Counted from the first letter of the stretch, positions 34,060 to 46,762 are shown. The stretch: 64,000 nucleotides of DNA from Schistocephalus solidus (GCA_017591395.1 WEDG01011906.1:36489-100488), one strand, 5' to 3'. The notes: a model not told the origin generated them from the sequence alone. Program-made: numbers and translations.

Positions 34060-35525
34060 CTCAGCAAATGAGTATCTAGTTTGCATTTAAATGTGGTAAG
34101 AGGTTCTGAAAGGAAAACCTCGCAAAGCAGTCTGTTCCATGTTCCAACGACACTCTGCGAAAAGGCATTTCAGCGGACGTCGCTGTGGACCAACCCCCTC
34201 TGCAGTCGAAAGGGTTGACCCCGCACATGTTCCGTCCAAGCCAATTTGAAGAAGTCAGCAAATTCTAGTGCACACTCCTGGCCTCTGACAATCCAGTAGG
34301 TTTAGATGATGTCACCGTATAGTTGTCTGTAATTGAGAGGAAACAAATCAAGTTCAATCAGCCTGGCTTCGTAAGTCAGATGACTATGATTCTTGACCAT
34401 CTTGGTTGCACTCACCTGCACTCGTTCCAGCTGTGATAATCCTTCGTAAACCACGGTTTCCTAGCCTGGGCGGCATATTCCAAGTCAGATCGAACAGATA
34501 ACCCGTAGGCTTTCCGGAATATTTCCATATCAATCTGCACAAATCCACGTCTGAGCGCAAATGAGATCTGTGTCGCTCATTTAGCTGCCTTTAAAAACTG
34601 TAAGGATGGTTTAAGTGAAGATTTTATTAGAACACAGAGTTTCTTCTGTTCCTCGAAAATCGAAACGTGCTGCCAATCGAGAAGCGAATGGTAAGAATCA
34701 TCCTCCTCATTGGTCCGTCTGGTACGGGGTCTTAAGACCACACTTCCCAACGTTAAAATTTAAGAGCAAACGAGCCGACCAGCTGCTAAGACCGTTGAAA
34801 CTTTTCTCAAAGTGCTTGCCTATCGGCACCAGATCTGGTGATCCTCCACAAATTAACATCGTCCGCAACCATGACGGTGATGCATGCCGCGTCGTTGACA
34901 AAGTCGTTGATGTACACTAAGAAGAGTAACGGCCCTACGACGGAGCCTTGTGGGATACCACGTAGAACCACAGTATGTGTTGACTTCGAGGTATCGATGC
35001 ACACATTTTTCAGTCGTCCTGTAAGAAAATATGTGATCCATGCCGATTTCAGATAATTTATAGATGATACGTTTGTGTGGGACACTGTCAAACGCTTTCT
35101 TGAAATCAGTGTAGATGACGTCAACCCTACCATCTTCGTCCAATGCGCGAGTCCACTGCTCTCTGGAGGGCAATAAACTGGAAAGACAGGAGCGATTCTG
35201 TCTGAAGCCGTGCTGGAGCTCTAAGAGTAATCAGTTTTTCTCCAGGAACTTCATGGTCGCCTTCTTAATTATTGATTCCATTATTGTACAGCAAATGAAG
35301 GTAAGGCTTACAGGCCGTTAATTGTTGACATTAGATTGAGCCCCACTCTGGTATATGGGGTATATATTTGCTGCCTTCCATTCGGATGGCAGTTTCCCTG
35401 ATTAAAATGACGAACTGAATATAAGCGTTTTTGGTTTGGAGAATTCACTGGCCAGTTCTTTCAAGCACTTTGCCAGTAGATCGTCCGGACCAGATGACTA
35501 AGCTTCTTTGAGATTTTGCAGTTCT
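34060..35525 (-). mobile_element. decayed CR1-like non-LTR retrotransposon
   Basis: Read from 35,525 downwards on the minus strand: an RT N-terminal part with SSGPDDLLAKCLKELA; the RT core with VDVIYTDFKKAFDSVPHKR (35,173-35,050) and LRGIPQGSVVGPLLFLVYIN (about 34,970-34,900); and the catalytic box in VMVADDVNLWR (about 34,870-34,840), where Tyr/Phe of the usual FADD/YADD is Val. The C-terminal region at about 34,060-34,600 has the YRQLYGD--- type and WNRL-like sequence seen in CR1 elements. Frames change several times and stops are present. No endonuclease is attached, so it is 5'-truncated. It belongs to the same clade as the copy at 61,190-63,110. Confidence 0.75.
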
Positions 35526-35529
35526 CCTT

Positions 35530-36055
35530 CCACAAGAGGTTCCGGGAAGAGTATATATTAATGCGCTTGACCGGAATCTATATTAGCATTGTTGACGTGG
35601 TCAAGCTGAATTTAAGGTTTTCTAATGAATACCGAGACAAAAAACCCACCCAAGTGCTCGGCTTTCTCGCACTTTTCAACGATTTTAATGGCATTTCAGC
35701 CAAAGAGGAAAAGGTCTAAGAAGACCAAGTCATGCACACATTTGTCTACAGCCTGCCCAACACCCAGTTCATCTGGACCAATCGGACCAAGTAAGCTGGA
35801 CGAAGAGGAATTGTAAAATTCGTTATTTGCCAACCACTATACTACTGAAAATAGCCTCAATCCCTCAATTCCTCTGCTTTTAAATTCAAATTTACATCTA
35901 ACAACCATTAATTTTATCCACACGATACCTAGAACAAATTCATTTGGACTTACACGGTCTTTCGGTCTAGAGCTCCACATGGCTAATAGAGTTCTTACCT
36001 TCTACGTGTCGCTACATGAGTTATAGGCCTGTAAGTCTACCGCAACCTCTTATTT
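35530..36055. other. unassigned DNA between retrotransposon fragments
   Basis: Two short plus-strand frames (35,516-35,719 and 35,625-35,816) have no motif. It is probably remnant transposon sequence. Confidence 0.4.
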
Positions 36056-36059
36056 GTGC

Positions 36060-36680
36060 AGGTTGAACTATGCTTGAATGTTCCTTTAGCAAGGACTTGG
36101 GCTTAAGCTACACCAATAAATTAGATCTTTCGCCTCATGCCGATAGAATGACGGCCAAAGCTGCTCAGATTTGTGGATTTATTTCTTATAATTTATACCT
36201 TCCAGAAATTAAATTAAGACTTTATCGCATCTTTGTACTTCACATTTTTGAATTTTGCGGTCGTTTTTTTCAGTTTAATTAATGAATCTCACCATTCAAA
36301 AATTGAAAATGTCCAAAGATATTTCACAAAAAACTCCTGTTTCCGACTCTTTTAACTACTTCCTACTCAACAAGATGCCAGCTAACGAAGCTAAAATTTA
36401 TTTGGGTCAGGAGAGTGGAAGCAGGCTTTTGTATCCTTTTCCAACTAAATAATAGCTAAACTCTCCCCAAGCTGTCTGTCATTAACCCCGTTAATCTTCC
36501 TTATAACCTAAAAACATTCTGCACTAATTATACCTCCCTCTTTGCTTCTAGGTATAGGTTTCTTTGTAATAACTTGCCAATTGAAATAAGGTCGTTACCT
36601 ATTCTATCTGCATTCAAGCGAAGACTGCACATTTATCTCAAAACTTATTCTATTAACCTTTTATTTTCCTCATCTTTTCC
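36060..36680 (+). mobile_element. J-family retrotransposon fragment (post-RT region)
   Basis: The product at 36,070-36,282 reads SKDLGLSYTNKLDLSPHADR, then AAQICGFISYNLYLPEIKLR. This matches the J copies at 39,720-39,850 and 44,888-45,050, where the same region follows the RT catalytic core. Stops break the frame downstream, where FTKNSCFR and RRLHIYLKT-like segments remain readable. At about 36,680 it joins K 3' UTR. Confidence 0.7.
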
Positions 36681-36955
36681 CAGTTGCTTTCCCCATGACT
36701 CAGAAAAAGGACCATCGGGAAGTTGAGTGACCCTCTCGAAATTATATTTTCGCTACCTTGAGTCGCCCATGAACCATGATGTCTCCTTATATCAGCAGTC
36801 ATACAAACGATGAAGTCATTCGGACGTACACATTCGGTGGTCCACAGTCTAAATTGCCACCCTTTCTGTGGATATTTACCATCATCAGAATTCAATTCTG
36901 GATCCTTAGATGCTGAGAACTTAAGTTCATTGAAGCCTTTTCGTGAGATGTTGTT
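36680..36955 (+). mobile_element. K-family retrotransposon 3' UTR fragment
   Basis: The block starting CATCTTTTCC and continuing CCCATGACTCAGAAAAAGGA, CCATGAACCATGATGTC, CATTCGGACGTACACATTCG and ending TTAAGTTCATTGAAGC is the same as 46,765-47,043 at most positions. There it directly follows the K reverse transcriptase. This is a 5'-truncated K end inserted into or joined to a J fragment. Confidence 0.75.
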
Positions 36956-37269
36956 TCATACGCCTAAGTAATTAATAACGAATCATATCGACGTTTCATT
37001 ATCACATTCTGTAATGCTTCTACAGTATTACCCTACGCTACCACCTGACCTTATTTTCCTAAGCAGTATTTTTTCTCCTACCTTCTATTCAAAAATGAAG
37101 GCCTATTGAACTCTGCCTCTATTTTTAAGGTAGGAGTTTTTTTCACTCTATTTTTTCTATTTTACCATTAATTTCAAACCATTGCTAACTGTTGATCTAG
37201 CAGGACAAGTTCTGTCTACATTATTAAGTATTTGTACATTTTATCTGCACACATTGTCAAAACTTTATT

Positions 37270-37895
37270 TCGTTACTGATGTTTGTTTTGACAGTGCCTT
37301 GCCGGTACTACTCAAATATAAATATAAATTCTAAAAATTATTTAAAAAAGAAAAAAACTTACCTTAACAATGCACATTCGGTTAGAAATGATAACTTTTC
37401 AAACTCACTTATTAAACACAAAGGGGTGTTTGTATCTTTTCTAAGCGAATTATCATCAGTATTTCTCGAGAAACGGTTTCTTCCCCTGATTTTTGGAAAA
37501 CTTATATTATAATTCCAGTTCGAAAGCCTGGTTTCCGCTCTGACATTCATGACTATCGCGGTGTTCGTAAAACGCCATCACTTGCTAAATTCGTTGAATA
37601 ACTTATTGCAAAATAAATTACGTATTTTTGCATAAGTAAACAAATTCTCAACTTTTCTAAACATGGCTTTTTACCGGACCGCTCTTGTGAAAACTGTCAC
37701 GTGTATTTTCTAAATCTACTAACCTCTCCTCGTAAATATCATCTATCTGTTGTAGTTATATATTTTGGTATAAATAAGGCATTCGATAAAGGGCCTGATA
37801 GACAAATTCTAGCTAAACTAGAGGCTATAGGTCGTGTGTATAGGAACCACCAATACTTATTTTTTCTTCAACTTGGAAAATTTGAACTCTGTTAA
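37270..37895 (+). mobile_element. J-family retrotransposon fragment (RT 5' half)
   Basis: Plus-strand frames at 37,279-37,512 and 37,701-37,895 give SNSLIKHKGVFVSFLSELSS and HLSVVVIYFGINKAFDKGPD. The latter corresponds to the RT motif SVVVIYFDLSKAFDKVPHRR of the J copy at 39,230-39,300, with the catalytic Asp of YFD replaced by Gly. The fragment ends near 37,895 without the YADD box. Confidence 0.7.
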
Positions 37896-38299
37896 CACTT
37901 CATTAGGACTGTTCCGGACCGTGCCGTTTTCACTGCACGTTCGTAATTGCTTCCTGCTCATCTGGAACTTTTCTCCAGTCGAAATGTCTTATAAAACGGC
38001 ATAAAATTGGAATTTCGTTTATCATTTAGTCAAATTGACTGTGCAGTCACTGCACCAATAAAAACTGACAACCACTCAGAGAACCAAAAGTTGACAACTT
38101 TGAAATGACCTGTAGTTATCCAGGACCTTCGACATCTCCAAACGGCTGAGTGGTCCCTGATTATCCTTCATACCATGAATAGTTTTTTTAAAAAAACGTT
38201 TTTGAACAAGTAGGCACATGTTTTGCACATTATGCTTTAAATACTGGCAATAATCCAAACTCAGTCGGAAATTTTCGTTAAACGCTCAAAAGAGAACAT

Positions 38300-41165
38300 C
38301 TCAAAGGCAGCATCTCTCCTCCATGAATGACTTGGAAAGTCTTTCTGACTTTATTTCAGTCAGTTCAAATAACATCCTAGAATTTGTGCCAACGAAAATT
38401 GTCAAGCCCTACACTTCAAAATCCACCGTCCCTGACTTTATTTTTGCCAAGAATAACGAAATTGAGGAAGCAATTAAAAGATTAATATGCTAGTTCGTTA
38501 TCTGTACATCTAAGGATTGCAGAGATTGTTGAATAAGCCTCAAAGATTCATCTTGCACGTGACAGACAGAGGGAATCTTGCGCACTCAGAGAGCCAAACT
38601 ATGCAATATCTGTTGCTCAACTGTTCCGCCGTCGACCCTCCTCTAAACGAGGTTATGAAATACCTCCATTACTAAAGGAAGCTAAGAAATTCGTTCTCAA
38701 GGACTCTTACAAGGCAGAATTGTTAAGTGCATTCTTTCCAAATCATCTTACGATGAAATCTGAACCGGTTCCGACGATTCAGGCATCCTCATTCAAGGCT
38801 ATCTGTAAAATTGATTTCTTTATAGAACTAACTCGCAAGCAAATAATGCGTCTGAAAAACTCGCACTCTTCGGGGACTGACGGTATTCTAAACTCAGTTA
38901 TTAAGAGAGTGCCGAGCTTTCCCCGATTGCTTAGCCATATATTCTCAGTTTATCTTTTAAACGGATTCTTTCCTGACTCATGAAAGACATCTACGATTCC
39001 TACTGTCTTCAAGTCGGGATCTCGTTCGGACGTAAATAATTATCGAAGCGTTTACAAAACTCCTGTTCTAGCGAAACTTCTTGAAAAATTATTTTTGATC
39101 AAATTCCCTACTTTTGCTTAGAAAAAAGTTCTAAGGCTACTGAAAATATGGTTTTTCACCTTGGAGATCATGCGAAGTGTGTCACTTAGCTTTCCTCAAC
39201 CTCATCACTTCCCTTCGTATTGAGCAACAGTCAGTGGTTGTGATCTACTTTGACCTGAGCAAAGCCTTTGACAAGGTGCCACACAGACGTCTTCTGGTGA
39301 AACTGGAAGCCCTCGGCATCCGGTCTCCTCTCCTTGACTTCATTGTTTCCTACTTGTCTAACCACAGCCAGAAGGTCTTAGTAGGTAATAGCTACTCGAC
39401 GCCTCAGCCGATCACGAGTGGCGTTTGTTAAAACACGGTTCTAGGTCCACTTTTCTTTATTCTGTTCATCAACCAAAAGTTCAAATGTACTTACAAATTC
39501 ACAAAATTTCGTTATCGCTCACGATCTCAAGTGCATTTATTCATTTTTTCAAGACTGCCAATAGTTGCGCTGATTAAATCAACACTGATCTACTTATGCT
39601 CTCACGTTGGAGCTGTACTTGGCAGATGGATTTTTCTCCATCCAAGAGTAGTTTCATGTGGTCTGGCCCCGACAAGCTTCCTGGAGCCCTATTATTTCAA
39701 AAAAGTACACTTTTAGAGCGATCAACCATCAGAGACTTAGGTCTAAGTTACAGGAACAAGCTAGCATTATCGCCTCATGCAGATCGAATTTCTGCAAAGG
39801 CTGCACAGGTATGTGGTTTTATATCACTTAATTTCTTCCTTCCGAAAATAAATTTTAACCTGTTCCGCATGTTTGTTCTTCGCATCCTAGAATACTGCTG
39901 TCCCCTCTTTTGGTTGATGAACGCCGCTGACCGCAGTAGGATTGAAAAGTTCAGAGGGTTTTTACTCGAAGACTATTTTCTCTTCCTGGATCCAGGATCT
40001 CATATACGGAACGATGCCAGTTAGCAAACATTAAATTTATGTGGGTTAGAAGACTCAAAGCCGGTCTCTGCTTCTTGTTTCACGTTAACTCCAGCCAAAA
40101 TCTCCCACGAATTAACGCTCTCACTCCAGTAGATCGACCCTATGCCACTCGTAATTCCTCCATGATCATTTGCACCACCCCTTACCTCCACAACTAATCG
40201 TTCTCATTTATTTGCCTCCAAATGTTCTTTAATCTAGAATAATCTTCCACTGCAAATAAGGTTGTCGTCTACATTAGCTTTTTTCAAAACAAAATTATGC
40301 CAACATTTTATTTCGGACGATATTAAATCCTTATTGTCTGTTTCCTGCCCAAACTCGCAATTTTTGGATTTTGAAAAGGGTCCTCCTGGTATTTGAGGCA
40401 GCTCCCTTGATATTATATTGGTTCCTTTATTATATTTCCATCACCCTCTGCAGCGTCAATCTTTGCATTCAATTCTTCGTCCTCCCCTTTTAAACTAGCA
40501 TCGCCAACTCTTGACAAGCTTGATACTTTCCTCCGATGTTACAACCCGATGAAGTTCTCCAGGTTCCGTTGATGACTCAAGGCAGGTTCTGATGGTTTTG
40601 CCTGTTTGATTGGTGCAATATGCAGTCAGCAAGGTCGTATCTTGATGATTATCTCATGACCTCTACTGTCCCCTCTTCTTTTCGACCTTGGTGTCCACGA
40701 TGGGCTCCTCCTCTCTCACCTCCACTGGTGGGTAAAAACAGTAGCTCTGACTGCTATATTATCTCTTACACGACAAGGAGTGTTCTGAACCCTAACGTTG
40801 TCAGCAACCTCACAAAACTATCCCATTTCATCTTGCTTTAATATTTAGTGAAGCAATTTTTTTCCCCAAGATTTTTGATAATTTGCGGCTCGCCGATCTC
40901 CGCCTCCGATGTAACCGTAGGAGTTTTTTTACTGCTTCTTTTCTAGTTTACCGTATATGTCAAATACTGTTGAATATTGTTTTAAAAATGGCAAATCGTT
41001 CTGAATCGGATATGCCTTCCGTTTTATCGATTTTTGCTGTTAATATGCCTGCTCACATAGTGCAGAAATTATCCACTTTGTATTTATTTATACCGCGATA
41101 CTAAATTTGAAATGACAGGGCTATCTGGGCCTTAAATAAATGATTTATTATTATCATTTATTGTT
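38300..41165 (+). mobile_element. J-family (Jockey/CR1-like) retrotransposon, main plus-strand copy
   Basis: The readable order is a pre-RT region (38,300-38,720), RT motif 0/1 (KNSHSSGTDGILNSVIKRVP, 38,860-38,930), SRSDVNNYRSVYKTPVLAKL (39,015-39,075), and the core SVVVIYFDLSKAFDKVPHRR (39,230-39,290). The catalytic box region at about 39,505-39,520 reads FVIAHDL instead of FVYADDL. The post-RT region is DLGLSYRNKLALSPHADR and MFVLRILEYCCPLFWLMNA (39,730-39,940), and the C-terminus is NLPRINALTPVDRPYATRN (40,100-40,160). The 3' UTR runs to about 41,165 and ends in an AT-rich tail (TTTATTATTATCATTTATTG). Stops and frameshifts are frequent. The endonuclease is missing, so it is 5'-truncated. 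Confidence 0.8.
39177..39431 (+). pseudogene. J reverse transcriptase core fragment
   Basis: The open stretch codes for CHLAFLNLITSLRIEQQSVV, the first catalytic Asp motif in VIYFDLSKAFDKVPHRR, then LLDFIVSYLSNHSQKVLVG and ends with the start of the PQPITSGVC (normally SGVPQGSVLGP) motif, where a stop interrupts it. It corresponds to RT motifs 2-4 of non-LTR retrotransposons. Confidence 0.75.
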
Positions 41166-41399
41166 AACGGAGTGTTCTTAACATTAATGAACTTAAAGCA
41201 ATTGTTTGCTAGCAACATAACCAGTCATGACACTTCCTTTAAAGGAAAGCCTGATGAGCTGACTTCGGCATCCGCAACTGGCCGTCAATCCGTTTATACT
41301 TACAAGCAAGGACCAGTTGATCGCGTAAAAGGCGTAACGGCAGCCAAATCCGTCGGCTGTGGACAAATCTTTTAAAGGATGTTCTTATAGTTTACTAAG

Positions 41400-42490
41400 A
41401 GTTCAAAAACTGGAAAATAAGCTTGCAGACTTAAGGAAACGCTTGCAAGATGACAATAATTGACGAAATATTGTAAGCAATAATACATTTAAAAAGGCAG
41501 TTACCAAAGCACCAAAAACTACAATATGTAACAACTTCAATGTTTGGAACCAAATACCCATAATGCCCGGATAACAGGAACACAATCACTGAATCCTACG
41601 GAAGACGACCAAAGAGGACCAAAATCACATCCTGCTATCTTGGGCATTCTAACAAGCCCGTAGTTGAATCCCAAGAAACAAACACGTGGCAATCTGCAAT
41701 GGCGAACCATCACAACAGGAGTACGAAGTCAAAATCAATTGCGATGGATTCCTTGAAGACTTCAGATGACAGTATGGTCAGAGGTAGATTAAATCCCAAC
41801 CAGAGCTATTTAAAGCGTTCTCGTGCCCCTAAAAAGAACTTTGGAGGAAGTAGAAATCCAGAGTACCGGATCGGATACAGTGTTTACTTATTCAGGGTTT
41901 GCACGAATAAACTGCAGTCCGACCTGAAGACCGTGTTGCCGAAGACCTGGCTTCAGTTTTTTGGCCTTCTTAACAAGTTGGTCCCACCAGGCATGAAAGT
42001 AAAAGTTCTTAAAGCATTCCGGATCGAGAAAAATGACGAAGACAGCCTAGGAACGCCAGACCGTGACCTCTCAAAATCATGCTAGAGAGCAAAGACCAAA
42101 TCAAGGCGATCCTATCCAAAAACAAACCTCCGTTACTCGTATAAAGATGTTTTTTTCACTGGACTACTCCCATGCAGAAAAGCTGTAACGCCGGGAACTT
42201 GTCTTGGACTTTTAATCAAGACAAAAGGCTGGTGAACATAATCTGGCTATTTCAAAAGTAAGGTAGTTCAAAAGAATAATAATTTTCCATTGAACCAACC
42301 GATTGTATTAAGGACAATGGTAGCCACCTCATTTACGCCAAAACCATCAGGGAACCAATTGCCCAAAGTGACGACAGAACTGAGTCCGTAATACTCAGCG
42401 TTCTCACCGCAGAAACCACAGTTACCGAAACTCGTCAAGAAACGGAAAAGACATATAAGATTGACGTCAGAGGAGACACAGTTAGGTCCG
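41400..42490 (+). pseudogene. K ORF1-like (RNA-binding) fragment
   Basis: It starts with a heptad-like stretch, VQKLENKLADLRKRLQDD (41,402-41,458), a probable coiled coil. After stops, an open frame at 41,699-42,085 is basic and Ser/Asn-rich, ending in KVKVLKAFRIEKNDEDSLG. A frameshift then leads into LKIMLESKDQIKAILSKNK. This layout (coiled coil, basic region, then an RRM-like part) is that of CR1/L1-type ORF1 nucleic-acid chaperones; assignment rests on the layout and position before the endonuclease. Confidence 0.55.
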
Positions 42491-42516
42491 TAAAATAAAC
42501 AAACGCAACAGGAAGT

Positions 42517-43540
42517 TTGCTTTGCGCAAAACTAAATTGCTTATATACAAATGCCCAGAGTCTTTTATCAAAACTTGATGAGTTAAAAATTTGCCTTGCC
42601 GAAGTATCTCTGGATGTGATAGCAGTAACCGAAACCTGGCTGTCGGGCAGTATTCGAGATAGCAAAATAATATTGTCTGGATACCAAATATATCAGAGTG
42701 ACAGAGAAACGCAACAGTGTACCACGTAAACCTGCCTGCATTCACTTGACTGTTACTTCTTTAATTTGCTTCTTATTCTAGCTACTTTTATGTAACAAAT
42801 AGGGATTTCAAAGGCGTAAGCCTATTTTCCTCAAATACACTGAACTGAACTGAAAAAAGGCTGGGCGACTAATTTGTATGTGAAGGAAGTACTTATAATG
42901 TCCGACAAGACGAGCAATTTTGCGTGCAGCACGGAAGCCATATGGTTGATCATCAAGGCTCTTGGCTCTCCATGTCTGGATGTCCTTACCGTCTATCGGT
43001 CACCTAGAATTGACCAAGTCAACGACAACCACTTGTTAAAACAATTAGAAAAGTTCACCAATCGACCTTATGTCATGATTATGTGTGACTTGAAAGCACC
43101 AGGAATAACCTGCAGCACTGTTTAATCATAATGCCCGAGATTGACTTTTGATTATTTTTTTCTGCAAAAGACCTTGAAAACACTCCTCACACAACACATA
43201 ACATGTCCTCTTCCCCACTAGAACACATGAAGGACAAAGGGCTATCTGTCTTGACCTGGTTTTCATGAAAGCATCAGACAGCATTGACGAGATTATTTCA
43301 ATGCCTTCGCTCGGTCGAAGTGATCATGTGGTGTTATGTTGGACTACTCCTTATTATCCGTTGCGCCTGCTAGAGAGGAAAAACGGCATAACTTTCGGCG
43401 AAGACATTTTCATCAGATGCAAGCAGATTTGACAGAAATCAACTGGGCCTCAATATTTTCAGTCACTGTGAACGAAGATAGAGAGCTCTTCCGGAATGTT
43501 CTTCTGCAATGCATTGACAGCCACTGCCCACTTACATAAA
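42517..43540 (+). pseudogene. K AP-like endonuclease, broken
   Basis: 42,517-42,711 codes for LNCLYTNAQSLLSKLDELKI and DVIAVTETWLSGS, with the conserved Glu of the ETW motif. 42,874-43,125 continues with SNFACSTEAIWLIIKALGSP, LDVLTVYRSPR, then MIMCDLKAPGI where GDFNAPG is expected, so the GDFN motif has lost both Gly and Asn. 43,230-43,540 carries CLDLVFMKASDSIDEII, SLGRSDHVVLCW (SDH motif intact) and the end of the domain. The 42,712-42,862 insertion and frameshifts inactivate it. Confidence 0.75.
42712..42862 (+). mobile_element. small insertion in the K endonuclease, LINE/SINE 3' tail-like
   Basis: The sequence between the codons for QSDR (42,700) and NLYVKEV (42,870) does not belong to the endonuclease. 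It includes TTATGTAACAAATAGGGATT, TCAAAGGCGTAAGCCTATTT and a short ACTGAACTGAACTGAA tail, typical of 3' ends of non-LTR elements with short tandem tails. The protein resumes on the other side. Confidence 0.6.
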
Positions 43541-45225
43541 TAAATGAATAAATTGTATATTTAAGGCCCAGAGAGCCCCGTAATTTCAAACTTAGTATCG
43601 CGTTTAAAATAAATACAAAGTCGATAATTGCTGCACTATGTGAGCAGCCATATTAACAGCAGAAATCAAAAATATGGTAGGCATGTCCAATTTAGAATGA
43701 TTTGCCATTTTTAAAACAATATTCAAAAATCTTTAACATAAACGGTGAAGTAGAAAAGAAGCCGTAAAAAACTCCTACGGTTAAGTCGAAGGCGGAGTTT
43801 GGCGAGCCGCCAATTTAAAAAAATTGGAAGAAAAAATCTGCTTCACAAAAACATTAATAGCTAGATGCAATGGGATAGTGCTATGATGTTGCTGACAACG
43901 TATGAGGGTTCGGAACGCTCCTTGTCGTGTGAGAGATAATATAGCAGTCAGAGCTACTATTTGTAACCACCAGTGGAGGTGAGAGAGGACGAACTCATCG
44001 TGGACACCAGGGTCAAAACGAAGAGGGGACAGTAGAGGTCATGAGATCATCAGCGAAATGCGACTTTGCCGACTGCATAGTCCACCAATCAAAGAGGCAA
44101 AACCATCAGAACCCGCGTTGATCATCAACTGAACCTGGAGACCATCGTCAGGGTTGCAAAATCGGAGGAAAGTATCAAGGTTTTCAAGAGTTGACGATGC
44201 TAGTTTAAAAGGAGAGGACGAAAAAGTGAATGCGAAAATCGACTCTGCAAAGGATGATGGAAATATAATAAGAGACCAATATAATATCAAGGGAGCTGCC
44301 TCAAATACCAGGAGGACCCTTTTCAATATCCAAAAGTTGCGAGTTAGGGAAGGAAACAGACAATAAGGACTTTAATTCTTCCGAAGTTAAATGTTGGCGT
44401 AATTTTGCTTTGAAAAAGCTAATGTAGACGACAACCTAATTTGCAGTGGAAGATTATTCCAGATGAAAGCATATTTGGAGGCAAAAAACTGAGACTGGTA
44501 AGTTGTGGAGCTAAGGGGTGGTGAAATGATCATGGAGGAATTACGAGTGGCATAGGGTCGATCTACTGGAGTGAGAGCGTTAATTCGTGGGAGATTTGGG
44601 CTGGAGTTAACGCGAAACAGGAAGCCGAGACCGACTTCGAGTCTTCTAAACCACAGAAATTTAATGTTTGCTAACTGGCATCTATCCGTATAAGAGATAC
44701 TGGATCCTGGAAGAGAAAATAGTCTTCGAGTAAAAACCCTCTGAGCTTTTTGAATCTTACTGCTGTCAGAGGCGTTCATCAGCCCAAAGAGGGGACAGCA
44801 GTATTCTAGGATAGGAAGAACAAACATGCGGTACAGGTCTAACTTTATTTCCGGAAGGAAGAAATAATGTGATATAAAACCACATATCTATGCAGCCTTT
44901 GCAGAAATTCGATCTGCATGAGGCGATAATGCTAGCTTGTTCGTGTAAATTATACCTAAGTCTTTTATGGTTGATCGTTCTAAAAGTGTACTTTTTTGAA
45001 ATACGAGGGGTCCAGGAAGCTTAGTGGGGCCAAAACACATAAAACTACTCTTGGATGAAGAAAACTCCATCTGCCAAGTACAGCTCCAACGTGAGAGCAT
45101 AAGTAGATCATTGTATATTTGATCAACGCAACTATTGGCAGTCTTGAAAAAAATGAATAAATGCACTTGAGATCGTCAGCGTAAACGAAATTTTGTGAAT
45201 TTGTGAGTGTCCATCAGCTCAAGCG
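43541..45225 (-). mobile_element. J-family retrotransposon nested in K, opposite orientation
   Basis: On the minus strand it begins just upstream of the RT box (NSQNFVYADDLKCIYSFF, with YADD intact at about 45,180-45,191). It continues with SRWSCTWQMEFSSSKSSFMC, KDLGIIYTNKLALSPHADR (to 44,888) and then, after a frame change, a 146-codon frame (44,827-44,387) with MFVLPILEYCCPLFGLMNA, NLPRINALTPVDRPYATRN and FIWNNLPLQIRLSS. The 3' UTR (44,380-43,545) matches 40,360-41,165. It ends in the same GGGCCTTAAATATACAATTT and TTATTCATTTATTTATG tail, which abuts the K endonuclease at 43,541. It is 5'-truncated at about 45,225. Confidence 0.8.
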
Positions 45226-45229
45226 TGCT

Positions 45230-46762
45230 GGGTAGCTAGACAGCAACTTAAACAGGGAAATAAACCGGAAGCACAAGTGGAGGAGTAAAATATTGCGAGT
45301 CTAAGTATGTTACATTTGGATAACCTGCCGACTGCATGTATAAGCTACGTACTTTTATCAGAATTTATGATCCGAAGGGAATTAAAGGAAGTTAAAAGAG
45401 CCGAAATCCCCAGGACCGGATGAGATTCCATTTGAACATTTGAAATAACTCGCCAATTAACTTTCTGCCCCTCAAAGGTCATCCGACTGCGGAACATTTC
45501 ATATCGATTGGAAACTGCATTCCACCGTTTCCCTATAACTGTACTGGCCTGAAGAGAAGTTATCGAAAGCAGCGCGTATGCTCGCCAAGTCGTCTTTTGA
45601 ATCGTATATTGGGAATTTTCGCAAAATATAACTCTCTTGTACAAAAGCGGTAACGGGGCATCAGTGACACACTACAGACCTATAACCTTGGCATGAATCC
45701 TTGGCAAGTTTATGGAAAGGATCATCAAGAGCAAATTGGTGAAATTCCTATAGACTCATATTTTTTATCAAACTGTCAACACGCGTTCAGAAAAGAAAGA
45801 TGATGCACAACAATTTTGCTGAAATCGCTCCACAGGTGGACCCAAGCACTTGAAGATAAACACACAGTTCACATCGCCTTCATTGACTTTCAAAAGGCCT
45901 TCAACAGTGTGCCGCACCAGAGACTTTTGTACAAGCTAAAACGAATTGAAATCAGAGGTAACCTTTTCAAGTGGGGCGAAAACTTCCTCGTGGGTCGGCG
46001 CCAGGTTGTGTGCATCGGTCAAGAGAGATCAAGTTCTGCTGCAGTCAAGATTTGGGTTCCTCAGAGTTCAGGGCCAATACTGTTTTAATAAACGTGGACG
46101 ATTGTGTCAGGGATCTGGACTGTGAAGCAGCAATTTTCGCCAAGGACGTTAAATAAAGGACCTTTGGTGTGCTGACGAACACCACCTTCAACCCATCCTC
46201 TCACTGCTAGAAAGTGGCGAAGAGCACAATGGCTGTGTTGCATACCATCAGACGAGTCTTTTTGGATTTCGATGAAGATCTCTTCGCTAAGAATTTCGGA
46301 ACATTCATAAGTCCACATTTGGAAAATACTGCACAAGACTGGAGACCCTGAACAGTTCAAGGTAAGAAGTGCCTCGAAAGAGTACAGAGGAGAGCCACCA
46401 AAATAATAAGGAGTCAAAGCTCCTTACCATATCCAACCCGCCTAACCAATCTTTGTCTGTTCTCTTTGAGTTAAAGGCAAATGCAAGGTGAACTCCTGCA
46501 GACATTCCGCATTGTGAAGGGACTGAATTGGGGCCTTGAATTCTCGGACATCATTGAATTTGCTGCCACGACCCATGTCCATGTTCACCCATCGAAACAG
46601 CGCGTCCAGCAGGTGGGACTAGATGTGCGCAAGTTCTCCTTCTTTGTCAGGGTGGTTTACTCATGGAATGCCCTCCCTGAAGTCGTTGTGATGTCACCAT
46701 CGCTGGAAAGCTTTAAAAGGAACCTTGACAGCTTTTTGTTCCAAAACAAGCCTGAGCGATGA
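45230..46762 (+). pseudogene. K reverse transcriptase, broken
   Basis: Downstream of the nested J, readable parts are: VTHYRPITLA near 45,670; the first catalytic motif in HIAFIDFQKAFNSVPHQRLL (45,873-45,932), with D of AFDSVPH now N but the YTDF-equivalent Asp kept; GENFLVGRRQVVCIGQERSS (45,977-46,036); and the second catalytic box at about 46,130-46,152 reading IFAKDVK, with Asp to Lys. The C-terminus is at 46,481-46,762 with QTFRIVKGLNWGLEFSD and VVYSWNALPEVVVMSPSLES. The order and the WNALPE motif are those of CR1-like elements. Confidence 0.75.

Noticed and set aside
43541..45225. target-site duplication for the nested J element
   Set aside because: I compared the flanks by eye and found no convincing matching pair; the 5' edge is too uncertain to claim one.
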